Origin: Nitrospira sp. CG24B
GTDB taxonomy: Bacteria; Nitrospirota; Nitrospiria; Nitrospirales; Nitrospiraceae
DNA: 64,000 bases
Direction of reading: 5' to 3'
Assembly (NCBI GenBank): GCA_002869845.2
Contig: NEWS02000001.1
Coordinates: forward strand, 26,727 to 90,726
The notes under the pieces are model-generated. The model did not search any database, was not told the DNA's origin, and saw only the letters and a list, made by a program, of their open reading frames with translations. The translations under genes and the position numbers were made by a program. Shown piece after piece: positions 35,004-44,637 of this stretch (position 1 is its first letter; each line of letters opens with the position of its first letter).

Positions 35004-35579
35004 ATGCCTGCGTTGTGGTTGCCTGACCGTCTCGATCACCCCTCTATTCTTCTCTTCCTTGTCGGTCGAGGCACCTCGACTTTTATCTGTCGGTCGTGCG
35101 AGGCACAGCATTACCTATCAGTCACCCGGCGGAGGGATGGTTTCGACATTTGCTTTCAACGGTACACGCGTCGATATCCCTTGGAGTACGACGACGACGG
35201 CGAACTGCCTCCGATTGTCACTTTGAACGCCTGTCGACACTCGGCGGGTGAGTCGAACGACGACAGGTTTGCGGGACCCATCGTGGTCTATCCTCGTAAG
35301 AAGAGCTTTTCGCGGTCTGAAGTCGAAGCGATCTGGCGAGCTACGAAGGGGCGCTGCCACATCTGTCGTCAGTGCTGGCCGCTCGACCGACACGGAAAGC
35401 GCGGATGGCACATCGATCACGTCATTCCTCACATCGGCGGCGGGCGCGAAGTCGAGAAACTTCCGAACTTCAGGGTTGCGTGTGCCAGATGTAACCTTAA
35501 GAAAGGGAAGGGCTTCACGGAAGCGAGTATTCGCCAGGGGCTCCGTCAACTCGTTGAGCTTCTCGCGCAGCATATGTAG
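35004..35579 (+). CDS. HNH endonuclease-domain protein (N-terminus possibly frameshifted)
   Basis: WRATKGRCHICRQCWPLDRHGKRGWHIDHVIPHIGGGREVEKLPNFRVACARCNLKKGKG. Confidence 0.8.
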   Translation: MPALWLPDRLDHPSILLFLVGRGTSTFICRSCEAQHYLSVTRRRDGFDICFQRYTRRYPLEYDDDGELPPIVTLNACRHSAGESNDDRFAGPIVVYPRKKSFSRSEVEAIWRATKGRCHICRQCWPLDRHGKRGWHIDHVIPHIGGGREVEKLPNFRVACARCNLKKGKGFTEASIRQGLRQLVELLAQHM

Positions 35580-35761
35580 TCGAATGGATTAGATATTAAT
35601 ATTTACGTATTTACAATTAGCGTTCATCGAAGGATCACAAAGAAGTGAATGCATACGCCAAAGACGGTTGGAAGGCCGCTGACCTCTTTGGTGCCGGCTA
35701 AGGACTTGAAGACCAAGTAATTGAGATCAACGCCTTCACAATACCCCAGACACTCCCATCC

Positions 35762-36382
35762 CTACGACTTCCCCCACAAGCCTTCCAACCGCTGGGCTCT
35801 GCCACAGCCGTACTTGTAATACTTATACCGGAGCGGGTTTTTCTTGTAGTAATCCTGATGGTACTCTTCAGCCTGGTAGAAGGTTGAGGCTTGAACCAGC
35901 TGAGTCACGATGGGCTGGGGAAAGCGCTTCGACTCTTCGATCGCACGTTTTGACTCTTCCGAGAGCCGCTTTTCTTCGTCAGTTGAATAGAAGATGGCTG
36001 CGCGGTACTGGGTCCCATGGTCGCAGAATTGCGCGTTCGGCGTGACCGGATCGATGTTGTGCCAAAAGGCATCCAAGAGTTTCTGGTACGTGACTTTCGT
36101 TGGATCGTAGGTGACTTCAACCGCTTCTGCGTGACCCGTCCGTCCAGCCGAGACCTCTTCGTAGGTGGGGTTGGCCACAGTGCCGCCCATGTAGCCCGAG
36201 ACTGCGGTGAGGACTCCGTCCACCTTTTCGAAGGCCTCTTCCATGCACCAGAAACAGCCGCCTGCAAAATACGCCTTAGCGGTGGTCGGTGCGCTCTGCA
36301 CTCCACTTGAGGGCCAGCCTGTGAGAGTCGCACAGATCACGAGACTAATGCTGATAGATGTCAGACGCTGCAGGATTGTCAT
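35762..36382 (-). CDS. msrA: Peptide-methionine (S)-S-oxide reductase, exported form
   Basis: AYFAGGCFWCMEEAFEKVDGVLTAVSGYMGGTVANPTYEEVSAGRTGHAEAVEV; N-terminal hydrophobic signal. Confidence 0.96.
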   Translation of the reverse strand: MTILQRLTSISISLVICATLTGWPSSGVQSAPTTAKAYFAGGCFWCMEEAFEKVDGVLTAVSGYMGGTVANPTYEEVSAGRTGHAEAVEVTYDPTKVTYQKLLDAFWHNIDPVTPNAQFCDHGTQYRAAIFYSTDEEKRLSEESKRAIEESKRFPQPIVTQLVQASTFYQAEEYHQDYYKKNPLRYKYYKYGCGRAQRLEGLWGKS

Positions 36383-36518
36383 GATCGTCTCCTCCTTCTT
36401 CTTCAGAGTCGTCGCAGTAGTCTTATTCTTACATCTTACTACGACGCGTGCGGAGAGGTGGATGTGGGGAGAACTCGCGTGGTAGCAGACAGGAGCCGAT
36501 ATGTGAGTCCTTCACGCG

Positions 36519-37061
36519 TCAAACTGGAATATACTGGTCGAGATCCCGTTCTGTACGACGCGCTCGTCGCTGGCGCCCATCCATGAGTTTCATGATCAGT
36601 TCAATAGCCTCCTCCGGTGAGGCAGCGGCTTGGACCAATCGCGTATCGAGTTTTCGAAAAAAAGCGACATCGGCAGGAGACGCCTCGACGAGAATGACCG
36701 GCTTCCCAGCCTTCACGGCCAACGCTACTTCCGACACTGTGCCCGAACCACTTAATCCGCAGGCCACCACAACATGACTGGTCAGAACATTGATATTGTT
36801 TCGGCCACTGCCCATTTCCGTGATGATCGGCACGTCCACATGGCGGGACACCTTGTCCTTGGCCGTCGGCAAGACCCCGATGGTCAAGCTTCCGCCCACC
36901 CGCTTGGCTCCTTCGCACGCCGCGTCCATGACACCCACGTTTCGACCACCGGTCAAGACAACCCAACCACGCCGGGCAATAAATTCTCCAAGGATCCTGG
37001 CATTCTCAAGGTCCTTCTTCGCAGCCTTGGCCGGCCCCATTACTCCCACCACAAATCGCAT
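36519..37061 (-). CDS. LOG-like / TIGR00725-type nucleotide-binding protein
   Basis: MRFVVGVMGPAKAAKKDLENARILGEFIARRGWVVLTGGRNVGVMDAACEGAK ... GSGTVSEVALAVKAGKPVILV. Confidence 0.8.
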   Translation of the reverse strand: MRFVVGVMGPAKAAKKDLENARILGEFIARRGWVVLTGGRNVGVMDAACEGAKRVGGSLTIGVLPTAKDKVSRHVDVPIITEMGSGRNNINVLTSHVVVACGLSGSGTVSEVALAVKAGKPVILVEASPADVAFFRKLDTRLVQAAASPEEAIELIMKLMDGRQRRARRTERDLDQYIPV

Positions 37062-37090
37062 CAATCCTCCTTCAGTTCGCTTCCTCTTCC

Positions 37091-38728
37091 TCAAAACCGA
37101 GAGGCGGTGAGGGTCACATCCGCATGTTCCCAGACTTGTTTCCATTGTTCTTCCGCGGCATCGGCTTCACGGCCTTTCCGCTGAGCGCGAAGACTCTGCA
37201 TGAGTCCAAACTGGGCCCAGCCGTTCCGTGGATTCTTGGTCAGATCCGCTCGGTAGACCGCTTCCGCCTTACCCGGCAGACCGGCCTTCAACAAGACGGC
37301 GCCGAGATAGTGGCGAATGGGAATCGGCCAGAACGGCGGTTCGGTGTAAGGCAGCTCCTCCTCCAGCTTGACGGCATCCGTGAGGGATTTGATGGCCTCA
37401 TCGTATTGACGGCGATGCGTCGCCAGCTCACCAGCCAGCAGCCGTTCCGCGATCTTCAGGAGGGTCCGTTCCGTTTTCTCTTCCCGCGTCCGATCACGCC
37501 CGAGGCGCTTCGCCAGGCCAGCTAACACCACGTGCTCGCCCTCGGCCCCGGGCATACGACCGGACGTCGCGAGCGCCATTCCCCTTCCCAGTCGCCACAT
37601 CCCCTGTTGCACGTGCAGCGACTTTGGAGGAGGCGGTTCACGCAGCAAGTCATCCCATTGTCCAAACCTGATCATCGACCACAAGGGAGCTGGAAGGTAC
37701 AATTCCTTCCAGGCATCTTTCCGCACTTCCTCTTCGGTAATCGTCCCCGCCAGTTGACGGGCCACCTTCAAAGCCTCGGTTTTTCTTCCCTCCATCACCA
37801 ATGAAGCCCAGAGAAAATGGAGGTTGTGGGTGTAATAGCCGTCGGCATAGTCGCCGTGTAACTGTCTCCTGGCCAGATAGTTGCGATCGACCTCCGCCGC
37901 ATGCGCATTCTGTTCAGCCGCCTCGTGGTATCGACCGAGTCGCATATAGATGTGGGCCGGCATGTGGACCAGGTGAGCAGCACCCGGCATCAGCCCGGGC
38001 AGTCGCTCTGCACAAGCGACGGCTCGGTCCGGGTTCGGAGAGGCTTCGACCGCATGGATATAGTAGTGGCACGCTCCTGGATGATCCGGGAAACGCGCCA
38101 GAATCGATTCTAACGCCGACACGATTTCTTGAGTGCCTGGTTGGGGCCGCCCGTCTGCCGTCCATAAATCCCACGGCCGCAGGTCCATCAAGGCTTCGGC
38201 GAACAACACGCCGGCATCCGGATCGTTCGGATGTTGCTGCCAAACTACACGCATCGCGTCCGCATACGCTTTATCGAGGGCCGGTCGTGCATGTCCACGG
38301 AGCTCGTATCGCTTGCCGATCGCGTCGATATAAGCCTGTTCGGCTGCGCTCACGCGGGCACGATGCGCGCGAGCATTTTGTACGGCCTCCCACGCCCGTC
38401 GTTCAGCTGCCTTATCCATCGCCGCATTGATGTTCGGACCCGATGCGAGCGCCACCCCCCAATAGGCCATGGCGGCAGAGGGGTCCAGGCGAGCGGCTTC
38501 TTCGAAGGCCTGGATCGCCTCTTCATGGTTGAAGGCGTACACAAACCGCAAACCTTGATCAAAATATTGCTGCGCCTCGTGTGAACTCGTCGTGATGGGG
38601 AGATGGAGAGTACCGAGATTCTCAAAGAGGGGCACCCGAGCGGTAAAACGTTCAGAGGCTGCACTGAGATCGATCGGCAACAAGCTGAGCCACAGCACAG
38701 CCCGCAAGAGAACACGAACGGTGGTCAT
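37091..38728 (-). CDS. Exported TPR-repeat protein
   Basis: YFDQGLRFVYAFNHEEAIQAFEEAARLDPSAAMAYWGVALASG; signal peptide; C-terminal TPR-like repeats. Confidence 0.85.
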   Translation of the reverse strand: MTTVRVLLRAVLWLSLLPIDLSAASERFTARVPLFENLGTLHLPITTSSHEAQQYFDQGLRFVYAFNHEEAIQAFEEAARLDPSAAMAYWGVALASGPNINAAMDKAAERRAWEAVQNARAHRARVSAAEQAYIDAIGKRYELRGHARPALDKAYADAMRVVWQQHPNDPDAGVLFAEALMDLRPWDLWTADGRPQPGTQEIVSALESILARFPDHPGACHYYIHAVEASPNPDRAVACAERLPGLMPGAAHLVHMPAHIYMRLGRYHEAAEQNAHAAEVDRNYLARRQLHGDYADGYYTHNLHFLWASLVMEGRKTEALKVARQLAGTITEEEVRKDAWKELYLPAPLWSMIRFGQWDDLLREPPPPKSLHVQQGMWRLGRGMALATSGRMPGAEGEHVVLAGLAKRLGRDRTREEKTERTLLKIAERLLAGELATHRRQYDEAIKSLTDAVKLEEELPYTEPPFWPIPIRHYLGAVLLKAGLPGKAEAVYRADLTKNPRNGWAQFGLMQSLRAQRKGREADAAEEQWKQVWEHADVTLTASRF

Positions 38729-38878
38729 TGCCGAATTTTTAGCAGACGCGACCCCTATCTGGCTAGAGGAGCAGATGCGCCTGTATGACGGGATCGTTGT
38801 CGGGTCAGTAGGATTCGCCCTTTTCTAACGGCGAAGCGATGGAGAAGTATTCAGCGTCAACGGCTCACCGGGACAAGC

Positions 38879-39579
38879 TTACAGATGGAGCGACTGACCA
38901 TCACTTTCCTGAGGATGAAACGGGTGCTCATGTTCCTGATGAGGATTGGGCGTCTCGCTGACCGTCGGTTTCTTCCGACCGATACGGTTTCGCTTGAGAG
39001 AGGCAGCCGCCGTGCTGGTAGTAGATACCTGTGAAAATGTACCGGCTTCTAGCTCTTTTCCAAGATGAACGAGGACCTCCTGCTGAGAGGTCACCAAGGA
39101 GGTCAGCTCTTGAATGTGCGACGTCAGCCTGGCAATCTCATCTTGCTGCCCGATCATGCAGGCTCGGATTTCGGCGACTTCTTCCGACTGAACAAGAGCC
39201 GGCACCGGAGACGGCTGTTGTAGGATTGTGACTTTCGCGGCCACCGGGCTCTCTGCTTCCTGGATTGGCTCCCCCACTCCATTCGGCCAGACGGGACCCT
39301 CCCTTGCCCTTGGATCGTGGAATGCTCCATCCTTCGGTCGGGGAGCGCAAGGGGTTTACGCAGGCGTGGATGGATCTCATCCTCATAGCGCGTGACGTAG
39401 GCAAAGAGGTCAACCACCTTGCGCCAGCACAGGGCGCTAGCATTGAGCAGGATCTGACCGTAGGGCCTGGCGACCGGCCGAGCTTCATCAATCTGCTTCT
39501 GTGATGGGATTCGGTGAATGAGGTTGATGGGTTCTTTATTGAATCGTGGGGCCATCTGGCAGATCCCCTTCCCCTTCAA
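38879..39579 (-). pseudogene. Hypothetical coiled-coil protein split by one frameshift (or sequencing error)
   Basis: Frame A encodes ...LLNASALCWRKVVDLFAYVTRYEDEIHPRLRKPLALP; frame B continues RPKDGAFHDPRAREGPVWPNGVGEPIQEAESPVAAKVTILQQ...; switch is at a C-rich stretch near 39330-39355. Confidence 0.6.
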
Positions 39580-39684
39580 TCAGACCTAGTGGGATACCTT
39601 TATTGTACCTACTCCTCGCGCACAGAAGAGTCAACCCTTTTATTCTGCGGTCGATTAAACATGTTTGGAGTCCTCATGAGACAG

Positions 39685-41025
39685 CTAGAACCGTGTGACG
39701 CTTGAGAAACGAAAATGCGGGAGGGCCAACGCTGGAACCAACATCTTCCCGGTCTCTGAGTTCACCGCCTCCATCGGCGTCGTCCAAGCCGTGAGGTGTC
39801 GAAATGCCTGGATCGGGCTTTCATGAAATCGAAAATTTTTTACAGCTGAGACGATCTCCCCCTTCTCGATCAGAAACGTTCCATCTCGCGTCATTCCGGT
39901 CAGCATGAGGTCCTGAGGATTCACAGGACGGATATACCAAAAATTCGTTACCAGGATCGCACGGTCCATGTTCTTCATGAGATCCTGAATCGAGGCCATC
40001 GGAAGGCCCTCAACCGACAAGACCGGGGCCTCCAGTGTCGGAATGGGGTGTATGCCATCAGCCTTCGCCGTAAACCGGTCGTAGGCAAGCTGTCTGAGAA
40101 TCCCATGGTCGATCCACAGGGAGGCTGTACTCGGCAGACCATCATGGGTAAATCCTTCTCCAAGCAGGTCGGCATGATCGGGGTGATTCTTGAGCGTGAG
40201 CCGTTCGTCCACGATGGCCTGGCCCAGCTTGCCGGCGAAGGGGCTCGTTCCCTTTGTGTAAGACTTGGCGTCCAGAGACCAGAGCACCCACGCCCACAGT
40301 CCGGCCACGGCTGCCGGCTCAAGGATCACGGGATACTGCCCCGCCGGCATCTCACACACATCCCGGCCTCGCTTGGCTTTGGCAATGGCCGCCAAGGTCC
40401 GCTCTTGAACTTTCAAATGATCGATCGACCGATGTGCTGCCGCACTCCAGCCCGTCGCGTCACCAGTTTGGACCGTAAGACTAAACCTCGCGTCTCCTCG
40501 CACCTCATAGCCGAATAGCCCATTGCTCGCCGCAATCCCGACCGCGGTCCCGGATGATGCCACGACGCCGGCCGCCATGAGGTTCTCCATCCGGCAATGT
40601 CCGATGGCTTCATTCGCATACTCCAGACGTTTGACCGGTCCTGCCGCCAGAGTTTCTGGTTTCGCCGCCGCTCGCACAGGGAACAGGCACGGATCGGGAG
40701 GTGGAAGGTATTCCGGATCAACCGGTGAGACCCGAGCAATCCGTTCAGCGCGCGCCAATGCGTCCTGAATCGCGCCGGCGGTAAAATCCGTCGTGCTCGC
40801 GGTCCCCTGCTGTCCCCCGAAGGCAACCGTCACGGCCAGTGAGCCCCGTCTCGCATCGACATTCTGGATGACTTGATTGTTGGCGAATCTCGTCGTGCCG
40901 GCGTGGTGATCGCGAAGACGGACGATCGTCTGATCAGCGGATGAGCGGGTCAGGACCAGATCGCTCAGAAAGCGAAACTCCTCGCTGCTGGTCAGCTTCG
41001 GCCAGGTGCCGCTCAGTACGGTCAT
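39685..41025 (-). CDS. tldE: TldE/PmbA-family protein
   Basis: Overlaps the tldD stop; TldD/PmbA family: KGTSPFAGKLGQAIVDERLTLKNHPDHADLLGEGFTHDGLPS. Confidence 0.85.
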   Translation of the reverse strand: MTVLSGTWPKLTSSEEFRFLSDLVLTRSSADQTIVRLRDHHAGTTRFANNQVIQNVDARRGSLAVTVAFGGQQGTASTTDFTAGAIQDALARAERIARVSPVDPEYLPPPDPCLFPVRAAAKPETLAAGPVKRLEYANEAIGHCRMENLMAAGVVASSGTAVGIAASNGLFGYEVRGDARFSLTVQTGDATGWSAAAHRSIDHLKVQERTLAAIAKAKRGRDVCEMPAGQYPVILEPAAVAGLWAWVLWSLDAKSYTKGTSPFAGKLGQAIVDERLTLKNHPDHADLLGEGFTHDGLPSTASLWIDHGILRQLAYDRFTAKADGIHPIPTLEAPVLSVEGLPMASIQDLMKNMDRAILVTNFWYIRPVNPQDLMLTGMTRDGTFLIEKGEIVSAVKNFRFHESPIQAFRHLTAWTTPMEAVNSETGKMLVPALALPHFRFSSVTRF

Positions 41026-42479
41026 GCGCTTCCCTCTCCTCGGATCACGTGGATCTGGCGAAACCTCGCCGGTGAGGCGGCATGAGTCATCCAACCAGAC
41101 TGGCCTGGCTGCCCCTTGCCACACGTGATGAAGCCGTATCGACGGCGAGCAGTTCGGTCGGCCACTCCATCGCAGCTGTTCCAGAATTCCGGTGTGATCC
41201 CATGATAGATCACGTCCCGCAGCATGTGGGCACGCCTGCCGTTCTCAATCAGCCAGAACGCATCACCGCCGAACTGGAAATTGTAGCGACGCTGATCGAT
41301 GCTGTAGGACCCATGGCCTTCGATGTAGATACCGTGCTTCACATCGGCAATCAGTTGCTCAACGGTCGCTGAGCCTGGCTCAAGTCCGATATTCGCGATG
41401 CGCACCATCGGAACGTGGCTCCACCCATCAGCCCGATTGGAGCCACGTGAACGAGATTCACCAATCTTCGACGCGACTTCACGGTTCGTGCAATACCCGA
41501 CGAACACCCCGTTCCGGACAATGTCCCATTGTTGACACTGAACCCCGTCATCATCATAGCCAGTCGCCGCCATTGTTTCCGGTTCGGTGTTATCGGCAAC
41601 TAAATTCACATGCCGCGAGCCATAGCGAAAGGTGCCCAGTTTGTCGGGCGTCAGGAAGCTGGTCCCTGCGTAATTAGCTTCGTAGCCAAGCGCACGGTCC
41701 AGTTCGCTCGGATGGCCGCAAGATTCATGGATCGTCAATGAAAGATGTTCCGGATCAAGCACGAGGTCATACTGGCCCGCATCGACCGCCGGGGCCTTGA
41801 CCTTTTCGATCGCCTGGGCAGCAACGCGTGTCGCTTCTCGCAGGAGATCGGCCTCTTCAATCAGTTCATAGCCTCTCCGGAGATGCGGCGTGTTGAAGCC
41901 GCGCGAAGCAAACCGACCTTCATGCAGCGCAGTCGCTGTACAGTCGCCTTGCCCCGCCAACAGATCGAATTCCACACGAGACCCTTCCGTCGACACGAAC
42001 AATTTGCGGTCTCGGCGCGCCCACAGGCTTGCGCTGCTCCGTGCGATACCGGATTGTCGATGGAGTGTTTCCATCGTATTCAGCAATAAGTCGGTTTTCT
42101 TCTCAAGCGGGATAGTGAAGGGATCGATACGATAGGGCGTGACGACGCGGTCACGATGGACTGGTTCCGGTGCCAATCGCACTTTTTCCAGGGCCACCGA
42201 TGCAGACCCTCTGGCGATCTCAATGGCCAGATTAGCCACCCGTGGGACTTCTTCCAGCGACAAGACTGAACTCGCGGCAAAACCCCAGGCTCCATGGTAG
42301 AGCACACGCACGCCGAAGCCGATATCCCGGATATCTCGAATCGACGCGATTCGTCGATCCTCACCTTCGATGTGCTCCGTGCTGCTGTCTTGAATGCGGA
42401 TGTCGCCGTACTCAGCGCCTGACGCCGTAATACGTTTCAGTGCAAGCTCGGCACATTCATCCCAGGTTGGAGAGTTCAT
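41022..42479 (-). CDS. tldD: TldD-family metalloprotease
   Basis: LTIHESCGHPSELDRALGYEANYAGTSFLTPDKLGTFRYGS (HExxxH motif). Confidence 0.92.
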   Translation of the reverse strand: MNSPTWDECAELALKRITASGAEYGDIRIQDSSTEHIEGEDRRIASIRDIRDIGFGVRVLYHGAWGFAASSVLSLEEVPRVANLAIEIARGSASVALEKVRLAPEPVHRDRVVTPYRIDPFTIPLEKKTDLLLNTMETLHRQSGIARSSASLWARRDRKLFVSTEGSRVEFDLLAGQGDCTATALHEGRFASRGFNTPHLRRGYELIEEADLLREATRVAAQAIEKVKAPAVDAGQYDLVLDPEHLSLTIHESCGHPSELDRALGYEANYAGTSFLTPDKLGTFRYGSRHVNLVADNTEPETMAATGYDDDGVQCQQWDIVRNGVFVGYCTNREVASKIGESRSRGSNRADGWSHVPMVRIANIGLEPGSATVEQLIADVKHGIYIEGHGSYSIDQRRYNFQFGGDAFWLIENGRRAHMLRDVIYHGITPEFWNSCDGVADRTARRRYGFITCGKGQPGQSGWMTHAASPARFRQIHVIRGEGSA

Positions 42480-42664
42480 AGCGATCACTCTCAAATTGAA
42501 TGACGGGATGGGTTAGTATAACAGGTGGGAAGAAAAACGGTGAGAGCAGGTGGAGCGAACGAACTGGACTAGAACAAATCGAGAGCACCGGCAGAGAGTT
42601 TCCTATCGACAGGCAAGTCCATTGTTCTCTTCTCGTTGGAGGGTCATGCTTTATTATTGAAGCA

Positions 42665-43036
42665 CTACAACCATGACAGTATGAGGTCTACCAACGGGGG
42701 AATAAGACACACTGCGCCCAACACAAAGTGCAACCACGCAGTGACATATGCCGCAGCCTCCACGGATTTTGGACCATAACGGACCTTCACCGTGGCAGGA
42801 AAATAGAAAGCAAACATCCACTCGGGTGGATCAGTGACCCAACGCCATTTTTGTTTCAGGCCATAGATAAGTACGCCTCCATAGATGGTGCTCATCCCGA
42901 AGACAATGGCTTTAAGCAGGTTCATGTCCATGATTTTAAAGTATGACGTTAACGACCAACAAGCAACGCTCGTACCTTTTCGTGCAAGAATGCACTTCCC
43001 ACGATTTTTGTCTACTATGAGGGGGCCCTCATGCAA
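42665..43036 (-). CDS. Small hypothetical membrane protein (start uncertain, possibly MDMNLLKAIVF)
   Basis: Hydrophobic segments KAIVFGMSTIYGGVLIYGL and AYVTAWLHFVLGAVCLIPPLVDLILSW. Confidence 0.55.
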   Translation of the reverse strand: MHEGPLIVDKNRGKCILARKGTSVACWSLTSYFKIMDMNLLKAIVFGMSTIYGGVLIYGLKQKWRWVTDPPEWMFAFYFPATVKVRYGPKSVEAAAYVTAWLHFVLGAVCLIPPLVDLILSWL

Positions 43037-43192
43037 CAGAACGATACGGCTGTGATCAAATAAGATGCCGGGTGGTGGATCGGCTGGATCGAAGAGGTGC
43101 TGGGTGTGAATTGTCAGGAACGTAGCCGAGAGGCTTTAGTTGAGACGCTCCGCGCACGCTACAGGGAAGCAGTGGAGCGTTCGGCTGGATAG
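43031..43192 (+). pseudogene. HicB-like antitoxin remnant with in-frame stop
   Basis: Single-frame translation MQQNDTAVIK*DAGWWIGWIEEVLGVNCQERSREALVETLRARYREAVERSAG*; one TAA inside an otherwise HicB-like sequence. Confidence 0.7.
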
Positions 43193-43197
43193 GCTTG

Positions 43198-43495
43198 TTA
43201 TGGTTCATCCCTTCCAACCCAGCAGTCTGGCTTTCGGTGTTAATGGGCAACCGCGATGACAAGAACATGGTCCGCTTCCACGGAATACATCTTATTATGG
43301 AAACTTGTGGAGGAGACACTTCCTGACTTCACCCCGCTCTAAGGACCAGGCTTTGGGATACTCGGCAACTCGTAAGGCAGCCTTTTTCACTTCCTCCTTG
43401 AACTTGTGTCCGAGCCCTACATATTCCAGCTCATAAAAACGGACAGCATCTTCCAATTCTTGCGTCGCTATTCTGGTGAATATGACGCGCATCAT
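43198..43495 (-). pseudogene. ParE/RelE-family toxin remnant (frameshift plus stop)
   Basis: MMRVIFTRIATQELEDAVRFYELEYVGLGHKFKEEVKKAALRVAEYPKAW...VRKCLLHKFP then, after a frameshift, KMYSVEADHVLVIAVAH*HRKPDCWVGRDEP*. Confidence 0.8.
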
Positions 43496-43698
43496 TTGTC
43501 CTTGAATAGGTCCTCCATCGGAACGCCTGTAAGCTTTCCGTCCCGATAAGCCTTGAGTCGCTTTTCCGCTTCTTCCGCCCATATTTCATCGAGCTTCTTA
43601 TCCGGCTCATCCAGGCTCTTTATCAGACCCTCAACCAAGGTGAACCGTTCCTCCGGTTTCAGCTTCATGGCCTCGTCTAATAAGTCTTTCGTGCTCAT
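43492..43698 (-). CDS. Addiction-module antitoxin (TIGR02574-type)
   Basis: MSTKDLLDEAMKLKPEERFTLVEGLIKSLDEPDKKLDEIWAEEAEKRLKAYRDGKLTGVPMEDLF; overlaps toxin start. Confidence 0.85.
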   Translation of the reverse strand: MSTKDLLDEAMKLKPEERFTLVEGLIKSLDEPDKKLDEIWAEEAEKRLKAYRDGKLTGVPMEDLFKDK

Positions 43699-43870
43699 AG
43701 TGTTTACCTCCGATTTCCATGAAGCGTACCACTGGTTAAACCGATACGCATAAGAGCTGGATCTGCCTCTTTCTTCTCATGCAATACGCCAGAACTGTTG
43801 GTAAGCAATATGCCCTACCCGTGCCATTCAAGGAGTTGAGACTGCGTACGGGCCTTTATGCGGAACTGAG

Positions 43871-44635
43871 TTAGAACAGCCCCGCGATACCGGTGGCGAT
43901 CTTTTCTTGCACGATAGGAGTCGCTTCTGGAATGTCGAGACTTTTTTGCCGGATGTGGCCCACCATCCGCATCTGCTGCACTTTCGGACCGGCTGCGGCT
44001 TGACCGCCGACCGGCTGGCCAAGAGGTTTACCCATCTTGCGATCGGTAATCTGCACGTCGGTGACGCACAGGTAGGTCACGCCATCTTCCTTCGGTGGTG
44101 GCTGCATGCCGGGCATCCCGCCAAAACCCGCGCCTCCGCCGCTCATGGCCATGGCCTGCCTCATCATGGCGCTCATATCCGGCATGCCTCCGCCCATGGA
44201 CATCGCGCTCATACCGGCCATGCTCATAGAGGGATCACCGCCGGTTGCAGTGACCGAGGCCATGACGGTTCCCCCACTGCTGACACCGGCTCCAAATCCG
44301 GCCTTCGCCACCTGTTCGGGCGTCACGCCCTCTGCGGCTTTATGACAGTAGACCACCTTGGCCTGAATCCAATAATTCGCTTGTTGGGGATCGGCGGAAA
44401 CTTGGTAGCCTTTGGCATTCAGCTTGGTCTGAATGTCGGTGAGGGCAATCTGTTGGTTCTCTGAAATATTTCGCAGCTGGAGATAGGCCGTGCGGTTCAT
44501 GCTGGGATCGAGAAAGACCGTGTTGCTGTTCATGAGGCCGGAGCGGATGACGTTGGAACAGCCGGTGGTCAGTGCGAGCAACAACAAGATCGTAAGAAGT
44601 AAGGGGTAAGGCGTGAGGCGATTATGCGAAGGCAT
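43871..44635 (-). CDS. TraT-like outer-membrane lipoprotein with Met/Gly-rich insert
   Basis: Lipobox LALTTGCSNV; NSNTVFLDPSMNRTAYLQLRNISENQQIALTDIQTKLNAKGYQVSADPQQANYWIQAKVVYC. Confidence 0.65.
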   Translation of the reverse strand: MPSHNRLTPYPLLLTILLLLALTTGCSNVIRSGLMNSNTVFLDPSMNRTAYLQLRNISENQQIALTDIQTKLNAKGYQVSADPQQANYWIQAKVVYCHKAAEGVTPEQVAKAGFGAGVSSGGTVMASVTATGGDPSMSMAGMSAMSMGGGMPDMSAMMRQAMAMSGGGAGFGGMPGMQPPPKEDGVTYLCVTDVQITDRKMGKPLGQPVGGQAAAGPKVQQMRMVGHIRQKSLDIPEATPIVQEKIATGIAGLF

Positions 44636-44637
44636 GA

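Noticed and set aside
37801-38430. 209-aa plus-strand ORF
   Set aside because: Antisense to the TPR-repeat gene; no coding signature
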